From a virus: a stretch of DNA of 43,386 bases. The notes below the pieces were generated by a model. The model saw only the letters and a program-made list of their open reading frames with translations. It did not search any database and had not been told where the DNA came from. Shown here one piece after another: positions 22,785-30,722 of the stretch. The stretch is taken from positions 1 through 43,386 of the IMG/VR virus record IMGVR_UViG_3300005734_000003; one strand, given 5' to 3'. The translations under genes were made by a program, and so were the position numbers. Each line of letters opens with the position of its first letter. The first letter of the stretch is position 1.

Positions 22785-22824
22785 AAAAACCCCGCGTAAG
22801 CTGCAAGCAGCCAAGAGGCAGGGG
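22785..22824 (-). terminator. Leftward terminator 1 of the replication operon
   Basis: On the minus strand CCCC, an internal GCTG-CTTG-CAGC hairpin, GGGG, then TTTTT. It lies downstream of the last leftward gene (23058-23270) and converges on the HTH gene unit. Confidence 0.55.
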
Positions 22825-23057
22825 CCGTATTTTGTGTATTATATATCGTTATTTATGATACAGAAAGGCTCTAGCGTATTATGTGTAAGCTACTAAGGCT
22901 GACGGGTTATCCAGTATCACCGCCGTTACCTGCTACATTTCGAGGCTAGAACACCGCCTACTGGTGGCAGCTACCAATTAACCATTACCGGACAATGCCT
23001 CGACCTTGTTACAGGTTGTCACGGGTTGACGTTTCCGCCCTTGGTTACGCCCGCTGT
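22825..23057. other. Non-coding interval with an inverted repeat
   Basis: No credible gene was found between the HTH gene (ending 22711) and the leftward gene ending at 23058. The interval is less AT-rich than other intergenic regions here. It contains TCGAGGC (22940-22946) matched by GCCTCGA (22997-23003), a seven-base inverted repeat enclosing 50 bases. The spacing recalls an acceptor-like stem, but no T-arm or anticodon arm could be fitted on either strand, so no tRNA is called. Confidence 0.35.
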
Positions 23058-23270
23058 TTACCCTCGCATTATAACCCGCTCAACAAACAACCGCAACCGA
23101 GTATTTGCAGCGCGTCTAGCAGCGTTACTTTTCTTGTGCTCGACTGGCTCTAGGTCGTATGCCTCTTGCCATGCTTGTTCGTAGCCTTCTCGGGCTTTTT
23201 GCTTGTACTGCATCGGTAATCGGTTTATTTGTTGCTGTATCCATTTTACATCGTGCTTATGTACGGCCAT
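23058..23270 (-). CDS. Hypothetical basic helical protein
   Basis: A 70-residue protein, MAVHKHDVKWIQQQINRLPM onward, ending LRLFVERVIMRG. It has many Arg, Lys and Gln and helices with KAREGYEQAWQEAYDLEP. Similar small proteins with conserved R..A....R follow replication genes in phages. It overlaps the nuclease gene before it by 14 bases and is the last gene of the replication operon. Confidence 0.55.
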   Translation of the reverse strand: MAVHKHDVKWIQQQINRLPMQYKQKAREGYEQAWQEAYDLEPVEHKKSNAARRAANTRLRLFVERVIMRG

Positions 23271-23655
23271 TCAAGTAGTCCTCAAATGCAAGCATTGCGC
23301 CTTCCCAGCCTAGAGCGACACAACCAAAAAATCCCAATTCTATTTGGACTTCAAGGAATTCGATCTGTTCTTCGCTTATCTTCGACTTTGTGTGGTCTTT
23401 TCGTTTTAGCTCACAATAAAAAGAGCCAACTACAATATCACTTGCGCCAGTAACCATGCCTTCCATTTTTTCGCGATCAATCTGCTGAACGCTTCGCTTG
23501 CCTTCATTCCTGATGTGCGTTGCAATCTTTCCCCATGTATCAGGGTATTTTGCACGAATAGTGTTTATAAACGTAATCTGCTCAGCGGCTTCTTTTGGGC
23601 ATTCGCCCCTGTATGATGTATCCCCATACACGGAGACGGTTTTAGGTAGTTTCAA
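23257..23655 (-). CDS. VRR-NUC-like nuclease (PD-(D/E)xK)
   Basis: A 132-residue protein. GMVTGASDIVVGSFYCELKR contains the Asp and the E-x-K of a PD-(D/E)xK core, followed by KISEEQIEFLEVQIELGFFG (the Q..fl...... G motif of VRR-NUC) and VALGWEGAMLAF. Such phage enzymes cut branched or flap DNA. TTG at 23655 has AGGAG at the right distance; the ATG at 23682 would add nine residues and overlap the helicase gene more. It sits after the helicase, so the two may act on the same intermediates. Confidence 0.7.
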   Translation of the reverse strand: MKLPKTVSVYGDTSYRGECPKEAAEQITFINTIRAKYPDTWGKIATHIRNEGKRSVQQIDREKMEGMVTGASDIVVGSFYCELKRKDHTKSKISEEQIEFLEVQIELGFFGCVALGWEGAMLAFEDYLNGRT

Positions 23656-25477
23656 TTTCAGGCTCCTGATCAACTGGCGCATTATGCGCGAATACGTTGT
23701 AATATTTTTTAGCGCGATTTCGCTGATAGGTTATTGTCCTAGGTGGGTAGCCTTTATCCTTATGTTCTATAAAAGTGTCAACGTCTGGGCAAACCTTCCC
23801 GTTAAAGTACGCTTTGCTAAAATCTTCATACAAATTACGCAAATATTGATTATGCGTATCTGGGCTGTACCATATGTCAAATGTAGCATATTCTGTGACG
23901 TACGTCGCTTTTAACGTGTCATTACCAGCTTTTGAAATGTGCTTAACTAGTGCAAACGCTTTCACTTCGTCCGTGCTGCGTGTGTACGGGTCTGCCTTCA
24001 TGCGCTTGAATTCTATTTGAAGCTTTTCAGATGGATCAACTAATTCAGCTTTGCATTTTTCACAATACCTGGCAGCTATGTCATTTTCATGCTCGCACTC
24101 GTGGCATTCTTTTAATGACCATCTATGTTCACACCTATTAGACACGCCATTGTGCAAAGAGTAGCCAAAGCAGCGTCTACCATAATGAGCAGGCATAGGC
24201 AGATCTTTATCTGTCATTATCTTATTGCCAGCTAGGTCAACAAAATCGCCATCCTGATCAATAGGAAATTCATCCGGATTTGGTCGCATGCTAAACGAAT
24301 TGATAGTCGAGCATAACGGGCAAACAACATCGATTGGCTCTCCTTTTTTACTGTGTCTAGCTTGAATAATTGGCGAGAATAAATCGTCTTCAAGCTGGTG
24401 CCGTTCGATATTGCCAGCGTAGTCAAGAACCAAACAATCTGATTTTTCAGGATGCAAACGCATTCCTCGGCCTATTATCTGTTGTAATAGACTGGCTGAT
24501 TCGGTGGCACGTAATATTGCAATAACATCCACATGTGGCGCGTCAAACCCAGTGGTTAACACGGCAACATTGACCAAATACTTAAACCGCCTAGCCTTGT
24601 AATCATCAATAATCTGCTTCCGTTCAGCCTTTGGTGTATCACCCGTTATCAATCGACTGTTCTCAGGCGGTAGTGATTCCATGCACTCTTTGGCGTGTTG
24701 AACGGTAGCAGCAAATATCATTACACCCATGCGGCCAGCACTGTGCTCGACAACGTCTTTTATAATCTCGTAAGTCTTTCGGCCCTTGCCTTCGAATACT
24801 TGTTCGTATTCTTTTTCAGTATGGCGCTTAATTCCGCTTGTGTCGTAGCTTTCAGCATGATTCGGGTCAGCGTGTGGCTGTGTCAAGTATCCTTCTTTAA
24901 TAAGGTATGGCGCAGTGATTCGGTAAACACACGTATGAAAATAAGGATCTTTTGTCTGGTCTTCATCAACTGGGCGACCGTCGGGCCAGTAGCGAAAAAT
25001 ATAGCCATCATTTAATCGGTAAGGCGTAGCGGTTAGACCAATGACGCGCAAGTTCGGGTTTTCTTCTCTAATATCCGCAATGATCTTTTTAATTGTTGGC
25101 GTAATATTGTGGCACTCGTCAACGATTACCGCGCCAAAATTACCACGGGCGAATTGGCGTACATTATTTTTCACAGTCAATGGCGTGCCAAAAACAACGT
25201 TATGACGTAATGATTTTCCCAATGAGGCAGAATAATACGAGGCTTTAAGGTCGTAACTTTCGTACTTCTCGAAATTTTGTTCTGTTAATTCAGTGGACGG
25301 CGCGAGACACAGTACTTTTTTGCCTGTGCTTTCTTCAATCCATTTTGCAACTAATGCGACGATGATTGATTTTCCTGCTCCGGTTGCGGCTTCTACTAAG
25401 CAAGGCTCTATACTTGCCTTAATCCAATTCAATACAGAATCTATTGCATCCTGCTGGTAATCTCTCGGTTGAAACAT
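23642..25477 (-). CDS. Superfamily 2 DEAD/H-box helicase with zinc-binding modules
   Basis: A 611-residue protein. RecA-like domain 1 has the Q-like QPRDYQQDAI, Walker A ATGAGKS (31-37), DECH box (120-123) and TAT motif III (149-151). Domain 2 has NVAVLTTGFDAPHVD and LLQQIIGRGMRLH (motif VI). A CPLC segment and a zinc ribbon CHECEHENDIAARYCEKC follow, then a C-terminal domain with Trp/Tyr-rich DTHNQYLRNLYEDF. This layout matches phage replication or recombination helicases of the RadD/UvsW-like type. It would unwind branched DNA during replication. Confidence 0.9.
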   Translation of the reverse strand: MFQPRDYQQDAIDSVLNWIKASIEPCLVEAATGAGKSIIVALVAKWIEESTGKKVLCLAPSTELTEQNFEKYESYDLKASYYSASLGKSLRHNVVFGTPLTVKNNVRQFARGNFGAVIVDECHNITPTIKKIIADIREENPNLRVIGLTATPYRLNDGYIFRYWPDGRPVDEDQTKDPYFHTCVYRITAPYLIKEGYLTQPHADPNHAESYDTSGIKRHTEKEYEQVFEGKGRKTYEIIKDVVEHSAGRMGVMIFAATVQHAKECMESLPPENSRLITGDTPKAERKQIIDDYKARRFKYLVNVAVLTTGFDAPHVDVIAILRATESASLLQQIIGRGMRLHPEKSDCLVLDYAGNIERHQLEDDLFSPIIQARHSKKGEPIDVVCPLCSTINSFSMRPNPDEFPIDQDGDFVDLAGNKIMTDKDLPMPAHYGRRCFGYSLHNGVSNRCEHRWSLKECHECEHENDIAARYCEKCKAELVDPSEKLQIEFKRMKADPYTRSTDEVKAFALVKHISKAGNDTLKATYVTEYATFDIWYSPDTHNQYLRNLYEDFSKAYFNGKVCPDVDTFIEHKDKGYPPRTITYQRNRAKKYYNVFAHNAPVDQEPEIETT

Positions 25478-25488
25478 ATAAAAGCCTT

Positions 25489-25506
25489 AGCCGCACATTG
25501 GCGGCT
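25489..25506 (-). other. Intercistronic hairpin
   Basis: AGCCGC, six-base loop, GCGGCT lies between the exonuclease and helicase genes. No U tract follows directly on the minus strand, so it is more likely an RNA-stability or processing element than a terminator. Confidence 0.4.
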
Positions 25507-25516
25507 TTAATAATAG

Positions 25517-26413
25517 TTATTTAAATGACCAATACTCAGACGGTTTGCCTCGGTATTGCTCAAGATCGACCCCTTTTAATTCTGGGATCTTCGCATAAGC
25601 AACATTACCTTTTCTAGTGACCTTGGTCAATTTATGCCCGTTAATTTCACTATCGCGTTCACCGCAACGTTCAACTAATTCGGCTAGAAGGTCTTTTTTT
25701 CTCGTGTCCAGATCTTTTATAGTGTCGCCAATGTTTTTTATAGTGTCTCCAATGGTTTTAATCTCGTTGGCAATATCCACGATTAAGCGGTCGTCCTGCT
25801 TCTTGTGCTTAGGCTCTAGGTACCGTAAAGCGTTTGGCATTTCGCGTTCTACAAGATAAGCGTCATAAAACTCTTTAAGCTTAGGGATGTTTTTATCAAG
25901 CCATTGTTGGTTTAGGTGATCTGTTTCAAGACTGTCCCCATGCGGTGCCCACTGGTAAAACTCGACATAGTCTCGACTAGCGCACGCCATCTCGATTTGA
26001 GTCTGTGCCATGTAGTGCGGCTGTTCATGTAGTGTTTTAAACACAGGCGGGTTTTTATCGCGTTGCCCATACGGGCATTTAATTTCGGCCACGCCTTTGT
26101 CACCGATTAGTCCATCTGGTGACGCGCCTAGCCATTCGTGTTCTGGATGCACGAAAAAACCGCATTCCTCGACGGGCTGATCCAAGTGAAACATTTCCAT
26201 TTGCTTAGTTGCACCTGGCTCGTTATGCGTGCCCCACTCCGTCGCTGGGTTACCGACAAACTCGCGCTCAGCATCGTGATAGGCTCGCACCATCTCGCGC
26301 ATGACATCAATCGGTTTTTTGAACGGGCTAAGACCTAGAATTGCGCCTACATTGTAGCCAGTAATGCGTTCCTTGCGTTGCTCAAACCATTCTTTGCTGC
26401 GTTGTTCAATCAT
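25517..26413 (-). CDS. YqaJ-type viral recombinase / lambda-exonuclease-like nuclease
   Basis: A 298-residue protein, MIEQRSKEWFEQRKERITGY, where W...R..RIT.S..A..lG is the YqaJ family opening. The active site shows GASPDGLIGDKGVAEIKCP (Asp and E-x-K) followed by a conserved Tyr/Gln region (QPHYMAQTQIEMACASRDYV). It resects double-stranded DNA ends to give single strands for annealing. It lies next to SSB and the Sak4-like ATPase. ATG at 26413 has GGAGAG upstream; longer forms run into the terminator. Confidence 0.85.
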   Translation of the reverse strand: MIEQRSKEWFEQRKERITGYNVGAILGLSPFKKPIDVMREMVRAYHDAEREFVGNPATEWGTHNEPGATKQMEMFHLDQPVEECGFFVHPEHEWLGASPDGLIGDKGVAEIKCPYGQRDKNPPVFKTLHEQPHYMAQTQIEMACASRDYVEFYQWAPHGDSLETDHLNQQWLDKNIPKLKEFYDAYLVEREMPNALRYLEPKHKKQDDRLIVDIANEIKTIGDTIKNIGDTIKDLDTRKKDLLAELVERCGERDSEINGHKLTKVTRKGNVAYAKIPELKGVDLEQYRGKPSEYWSFK

Positions 26414-26426
26414 ATAAAACTCTCCT

Positions 26427-26446
26427 AAAAAAGGGGCCGAAGCCCC
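26427..26446 (-). terminator. Leftward intrinsic terminator inside the recombination operon
   Basis: On the minus strand GGGGC-TTCG-GCCCC followed by TTTTTT. The UUCG tetraloop makes it very stable. It lies between SSB and exonuclease genes, so the genes downstream should be transcribed at a lower level, or only with antitermination. Confidence 0.85.
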
Positions 26447-26453
26447 GTATTGG

Positions 26454-26981
26454 TTAGAATGGGATATTATCGCCATCATCAGGAGCAGGACTAGCAGGCG
26501 CTTGTTGCTGCACAGGCTGCGGAACAGAGTCTTTGCTGGCTACTGATTGAACCCAGTTTCCTGTTTTCTTCTCTCCGTCGCGTTCCATTTCCCAAACCGC
26601 CAATTTAATGATCATCGGCTTCATGCCTAGGCACGTCATTAGGTTTTCAGCGTTTGGCGCTTGACCACTAGCCATTAACTTACCGCCAGCGTTCGCATCA
26701 ATATTGGCAAGCATGCGTTTTGCCTTATCACTAACCTTCGGGTCAAGATCAAAAACCTTAACCTTGTGAAAGATCTTACGGTTTTTGTATTCTTCGCCTT
26801 TCAGAACATTCCAGCGTAGTGAAATATATTCTTGACCATCGTATGCGTCAATCTTTGCCTCGTCGATTACGGCTAGGCATTCCGTACCATTAGGGATTGG
26901 CTCCATCTGACCGCCACCCATTTCAAAACTACCAGTTGCTTCTGGTGTTGTGTTATCGCTTAGATTCCAAAAATCGGACAT
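26454..26981 (-). CDS. Phage single-stranded DNA-binding protein (DUF669-like)
   Basis: A 175-residue protein. After the N-terminal MSDFWNLSDN the central part (ECLAVIDEAKIDAYDGQEYI, SLRWNVLKGEEYKNRKIFHK, IKLAVWEMERDGEKKTGNWV) fits the DUF669 OB-fold family. A Pro/Gln-rich linker leads to an acidic tip DDGDNIPF, like the DDDIPF tip of bacterial SSB that recruits partner enzymes. It is encoded between the Sak4-like ATPase and the exonuclease. AAAGGAAAG precedes the ATG. Confidence 0.75.
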   Translation of the reverse strand: MSDFWNLSDNTTPEATGSFEMGGGQMEPIPNGTECLAVIDEAKIDAYDGQEYISLRWNVLKGEEYKNRKIFHKVKVFDLDPKVSDKAKRMLANIDANAGGKLMASGQAPNAENLMTCLGMKPMIIKLAVWEMERDGEKKTGNWVQSVASKDSVPQPVQQQAPASPAPDDGDNIPF

Positions 26982-26993
26982 TTGTCTTTCCTT

Positions 26994-27839
26994 TTATTGT
27001 GGTTGATTTTGTTGTTTGTAAAACGTAATGTATTGAATAAGCGGGTTTTCACCTTTCAATACCTTTATTTCTTGTGGCATGTTGTAGCGGTTTTTTGCAT
27101 CAACATAGCCGGTAGTGCCATCGGAGGACGTTATCAAATAACGATCACCTGACGTCGTTACACGCGCAGACTTGATCTGCTCGCCTTTTCTGTTTGACTC
27201 GGCACCAGTTAGGTATCGCTCTTCTTTTATGTAGATGACAGCATCAGACCTACTGACATAAAGTTTTTTGCTACGCTCGTGCATTGCTAGAGAATACGTA
27301 CTATATTCGCTAGTCTCTTCTGGAGACATCTTAACTTTGTGTACTCCAGTGTGAGACAAAAATACTACTGCCATCCCTTTTTTACGTAAAAACTCACATG
27401 CTCGAATTAAATTTGAGTGCATTCCCATTGAGACATCGTACCCTTTATGGAATCCACCTGCTGCATTTCCGATAGAGTCGCAAGGCTTATTGCTGTCATC
27501 GAATACTACAACTTCCTCCTCATATAAATCATTAAGAGATGTAACAGAATCAATAACAACTGTTTTATAATCATGCTTCTCTTGAATAAGCATGCGCAAT
27601 TTATCCATAACTTCAAGTGATGGGCGATGCCCTGTCTGTTTATCAGCCTTTGTCAACTGCTTTAAGAAAGCTGGTTTTACTTCTGACGTCTCGAACACAG
27701 TCTTAGCATTTTCAGCTTGAATAAAAATAGGGTTAGGAAATAACCCAGCTAGAGAGGTTTTACCAGCGCCTGGAAAACCTACAATTGTGATGATTGGCGC
27801 TTGTGGTGCGTTATCATCTAGTTCATCTTTTAAGCTCAT
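26994..27839 (-). CDS. Sak4-like RecA-family ATPase (single-strand annealing)
   Basis: A 281-residue protein with Walker A GFPGAGKT (21-28), Walker B TVVIDSVTSL (about 93-102) and VVFLSHTGVHKV (motif after the core). Length and sequence fit phage P-loop proteins of the Sak4 group, which promote single-strand annealing together with SSB. First gene of the leftward operon, preceded by AAAAGGAG, an operator-like palindrome and a strong promoter. Confidence 0.8.
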   Translation of the reverse strand: MSLKDELDDNAPQAPIITIVGFPGAGKTSLAGLFPNPIFIQAENAKTVFETSEVKPAFLKQLTKADKQTGHRPSLEVMDKLRMLIQEKHDYKTVVIDSVTSLNDLYEEEVVVFDDSNKPCDSIGNAAGGFHKGYDVSMGMHSNLIRACEFLRKKGMAVVFLSHTGVHKVKMSPEETSEYSTYSLAMHERSKKLYVSRSDAVIYIKEERYLTGAESNRKGEQIKSARVTTSGDRYLITSSDGTTGYVDAKNRYNMPQEIKVLKGENPLIQYITFYKQQNQPQ

Positions 27840-27859
27840 TGGCTCGTCTCCTTTTGTAT

Positions 27860-27873
27860 TGTCGTTATCGACA
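27860..27873. promoter_or_regulatory. Palindromic operator candidate
   Basis: TGTCG-TTAT-CGACA, a perfect 14-base inverted repeat between the -10 and the start codon of the Sak4-like gene, where a bound repressor would block transcription of the recombination operon. Confidence 0.5.
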
Positions 27874-27879
27874 GAGGCA

Positions 27880-27908
27880 AATTTACGTGCTTAAAATAGT
27901 CATGTCAA
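27880..27908 (-). promoter_or_regulatory. Leftward promoter of the recombination/replication operon
   Basis: On the minus strand TTGACA, exactly 17 bases, TAAATT. A consensus -35 with optimal spacing, 41 bases from the start codon. It is divergent from the primase promoter region. Confidence 0.7.
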
Positions 27909-27945
27909 CAATTAATTCAAAATATTTTTGTTTGCATAACACTAA

Positions 27946-27974
27946 TTGACAACGTATTATCCCGTACACATACA
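27946..27974 (+). promoter_or_regulatory. Candidate rightward promoter of the primase gene
   Basis: TTGACA (27946-27951), 17-base spacer, CATACA. The -35 is perfect but the -10 is weak; TAGTAT at 27978-27983 is an alternative -10 without a matching -35. A phage or host activator may be needed. Confidence 0.4.
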
Positions 27975-28003
27975 GAGTAGTATTAAAAGGAGAGCTAAAC
28001 AAA

Positions 28004-30265
28004 ATGATGATAGATCATACTGACTATATAGAGGCCGGACTCAGGGTTTTTGGGGTCTACGGCGTAAAAGATGAAATGTGCGAATGCGGCAATCCAAACT
28101 GCAAAGCTTATTTCAAACATCCGCGCACATCAGCATGGCAGCACACCCCGCAATGGAGTGAAGAGCAAATAGAAATGATGGAGGAAATGGGATACTTCAA
28201 GACCGGATTCGGTGTTTTAGTATCAGGCCTTCTTGTTGTCGATGTCGATGCCAGGAATGGTGGGGTTCCATCATACGAGCGATTAGTCAGTCTAATCCCA
28301 GCTATAAAAGACAGCGGATTTGTCGTTGAGACTGGCAGCGGTGGCGGGTCAAAGCACGTATATTTTTCATTACCTGAACCTATCGCAATGGTGCAGACGC
28401 ATAAAGAATTTGAAGGTATTGATTTTAAAACGAGCGGGTTCGTGATTGGAGCTGGATCTGTTCATGCATCAGGAAATGAGTATGAAGCGCTATCCGGTTC
28501 ACCAAGCAAAATCACCCCAGCGCCACAAGCATTAATTGAGCTACTACGTAAACCAGAACGCCACAGGGCTGTTGTCGACGGGTCTGCGATAGACGTGTCA
28601 GATAGTGATCTGCGCGATATGTGCGCATATATCAACCCAAGCTGTGATCATGAAACATGGATACGAGTAGGTATGGCACTACATCATGCCACGCAGGGCA
28701 GTGGATTTGATATTTGGGATGGATGGAGCGCGGGAGGCGACACTTATCCTGGTAGTGATGAACTAGACAAACGTTGGCAGTCATTCGGTAAATCTAGCAA
28801 TCCTGTATCACTAGGCACCCTAATTCATTACGCGCGGGAGGGCGGCTACGTCGAACCCGTTGATTTTGTTCCGTCAGTCACTTTCGATATGGATGATACG
28901 CCAATTGACACCATGGCGATTGACTTGCTTCGCCCGCCCGGGTTCGTTGGTGATCTATGCGGGTGGATAAACGGGCAGTCGCTGTACCCGCGCGAATCTC
29001 TAGCAGTTGCGGCAGCATTGACGGCAGTGAGCAATATAGCAGGAATGCGATACCGTGACGAACTCGACGGGATGACTCCCAATATCATTGCGTTCTGCGT
29101 GGCTGGTTCGGGAACGGGTAAAGAATCCGTTGGCAAAGCCTTCGCAGAAATCATGCGTTTAGCTGATTTATCACCCGCTTTATACGGGGCGTTTAAATCC
29201 GAGCAAGAGCTGTACCGTAATTTATTGCGGCATCAACCTGCTTATTATTCGGTCGACGAGCTTGGCATTCAACTAACTAAGATAAAAAACGCCATGTCTC
29301 GAGGAGGGGCGTCATATCTTGAAGGTCTACTGGGTGCCGTTATGTCGGTTTACTCAAAAGCGGATTCGTTTCTACCTGTGACAGGCGATCTAAAAGAGGA
29401 GATACGCGCCCAACTTGGAAAAGAATATGCAGCAATCAATAAACAATTAGACGATGGACGAGGAAATACTGACTTACTAGAGCGCAAATTAAAAACCGTA
29501 GAACGGCAATTGAGCACGATAGATCAAGGCATCGACTCGCCATATCTGTCGATTATCGGATATACAACGCCTGCAACGTTCGACGGATTGTTCGATTTTG
29601 AACAAGCAACAAATGGGTTCTTGTCTCGCGCCATGATATTTAAAGAGCTTGAGAACAATCCGAAACGCAAGCCTAAATTTAAAAAGATGCCGATGTCCGA
29701 GCAAATGCAAAACACGCTGTTTACCTTACGCCACGCTGGGAATTATAGCGTCGTGCAGGATAGTCGCATAGAACATACAGGGCAGAAAACGGTCATACCA
29801 ACTACGCCAGAGGCGGCAGAGCTGCTAGATAAAGCTTACAACGAGTTTTGGACAATAGCAGAGCAGCACAAAAACCAGACTGGGCTAGAGGCTATACCGC
29901 GACGCGGTTACGAAATGGCAGCTAAGGTTAGCTTAATTCTGGCACTACCTGGTGGGTTACGCACCGAGGAGCACGTCAGATGGGCCGTGGCGCTCGCTAA
30001 TCGTGATATACAGGAAAAGCTAAAACTCGCCTACACAAACAGCGCAGAGAGCGAAATAGACCGCCTAGCGGCTCGAATCATGTCTATTATCAGTAGCGAT
30101 CACAGCGAGACTATAGGTGTTATCCGCAATCGTTGCCGTTCGTTTGATAAAGGGCAAGTTGACGCCGTTCTGAATAAGCTTGTCGATGCTGGGCAGATTA
30201 TATGCGAGGAAGTGCCCACCGAAAGCAAGCGACAATCCACCGTAAAAAAATATAGAGCGGCATAG
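28004..30265 (+). CDS. Bifunctional primase-polymerase (PrimPol) fused to a helicase-like domain
   Basis: A 753-residue protein. The N-terminal PrimPol domain shows the metal site VVDVDARNGG (Asp80, Asp82), the TGSGGGSKHVYF motif (Ser-x-His near 116-118) and FEGIDFKTSGFVIG. A CECGNPNC cluster lies at 26-33. Residues 200-285 resemble a PriCT domain (CDHETWIRVGMALHHATQ, WQSFGKSSNP). Residues 300-700 form a DUF3987-like helicase region with P-loop GSGTGKES (about 368-375). The C-terminal 70 residues look like a winged helix (IIGVIRNRCR..DKGQVDAVL). It primes and probably unwinds phage DNA and precedes the candidate origin. Confidence 0.85.
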   Translation: MMIDHTDYIEAGLRVFGVYGVKDEMCECGNPNCKAYFKHPRTSAWQHTPQWSEEQIEMMEEMGYFKTGFGVLVSGLLVVDVDARNGGVPSYERLVSLIPAIKDSGFVVETGSGGGSKHVYFSLPEPIAMVQTHKEFEGIDFKTSGFVIGAGSVHASGNEYEALSGSPSKITPAPQALIELLRKPERHRAVVDGSAIDVSDSDLRDMCAYINPSCDHETWIRVGMALHHATQGSGFDIWDGWSAGGDTYPGSDELDKRWQSFGKSSNPVSLGTLIHYAREGGYVEPVDFVPSVTFDMDDTPIDTMAIDLLRPPGFVGDLCGWINGQSLYPRESLAVAAALTAVSNIAGMRYRDELDGMTPNIIAFCVAGSGTGKESVGKAFAEIMRLADLSPALYGAFKSEQELYRNLLRHQPAYYSVDELGIQLTKIKNAMSRGGASYLEGLLGAVMSVYSKADSFLPVTGDLKEEIRAQLGKEYAAINKQLDDGRGNTDLLERKLKTVERQLSTIDQGIDSPYLSIIGYTTPATFDGLFDFEQATNGFLSRAMIFKELENNPKRKPKFKKMPMSEQMQNTLFTLRHAGNYSVVQDSRIEHTGQKTVIPTTPEAAELLDKAYNEFWTIAEQHKNQTGLEAIPRRGYEMAAKVSLILALPGGLRTEEHVRWAVALANRDIQEKLKLAYTNSAESEIDRLAARIMSIISSDHSETIGVIRNRCRSFDKGQVDAVLNKLVDAGQIICEEVPTESKRQSTVKKYRAA

Positions 30266-30269
30266 CCGC

Positions 30270-30297
30270 TTCACATCGTTAAAAAATGTGCTATATT
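30270..30297 (+). promoter_or_regulatory. Promoter firing into the candidate origin
   Basis: TTCACA (30270-30275), 16-base spacer ending TGC, TATATT (30292-30297). Transcription would start near 30304, at a hairpin CTGAAAGCC...GGCTTTCAG (30300-30328), and end at the terminator 30451-30476, giving an RNA of about 170 bases with no credible gene. Confidence 0.5.
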
Positions 30298-30334
30298 GTC
30301 TGAAAGCCGCATGGATAGTGGCTTTCAGCTATAT

Positions 30335-30626
30335 TAAATAGCTTAAATAACATAAATAGTAGAGAGCTTACTATTTATTAGAGCCAGCAATGGCGCGACC
30401 TACAGCAAGATTTCAACATTAAATAGCTAAATAGCAGCCGACCTCTAAAGCACTATATGAAAATATGGTGTTTTTTGCGTGTTTGTTTCTCTACTATTCA
30501 TTTATTTAACTATTTAATAATATATATATAATAATATATATATAAAAGAATAATAAAAACAATACCTTAGAAGTAAGTAAGTACTAACTACTAAATAGTA
30601 GATTATCCGCTATTTATTGCTATTTA
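30335..30626. other. Candidate replication origin: iterons plus AT-rich unwinding region
   Basis: The interval from 30266 to 30720 has no gene. It holds nine exact copies of the heptamer TAAATAG/CTATTTA: plus strand at 30335, 30353, 30420, 30428, 30592; minus strand at 30371, 30510, 30610, 30620. Two copies form a 10-base inverted repeat (ATAAATAGTA 30352-30361, TACTATTTAT 30369-30378). A run of TATATA and TAATAATATA (30516-30545) would melt easily. Repeated initiator sites around an AT-rich core next to the primase gene is the classic layout of an iteron origin. Confidence 0.65.
30451..30476 (+). terminator. Intrinsic terminator inside the origin region
   Basis: CACTATAT, loop GAAA, ATATGGTG (one G-U pair) then TTTTTT. 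It ends the transcript expected from the promoter at 30270 and separates the two groups of iterons. Confidence 0.75.
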
Positions 30627-30655
30627 GTGGTTTTTCTATTTTTTAGAAATAATCC

Positions 30656-30683
30656 TTGACCCCACCGACACGTTTTATATACT
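30656..30683 (+). promoter_or_regulatory. Promoter of the 30.7-32.7 kb accessory genes
   Basis: TTGACC (30656-30661), 16-base spacer, TATACT (30678-30683), 40 bases before the first start codon. The 16 bases AAATAATCCTTGACCC around the -35 (30647-30662) are repeated exactly at 33471-33486. Confidence 0.65.
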
Positions 30684-30722
30684 CAGTGGACGAATTGACG
30701 AATTGACCATGGAGAGCGGAAA

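Noticed and set aside
22940-23003. tRNA-like arrangement with a seven-base end stem
   Set aside because: No T-arm (GGTTCRANYCC-like) or anticodon arm could be placed on either strand, and the enclosed length is too short.
23498-23914. 138-residue rightward frame
   Set aside because: It is antisense to the nuclease and helicase genes, which have clear motifs.
30391-30423. Ten-codon frame starting ATGGCGCGACC in the origin region
   Set aside because: Very short and no proper ribosome site; treated as chance within the origin transcript.
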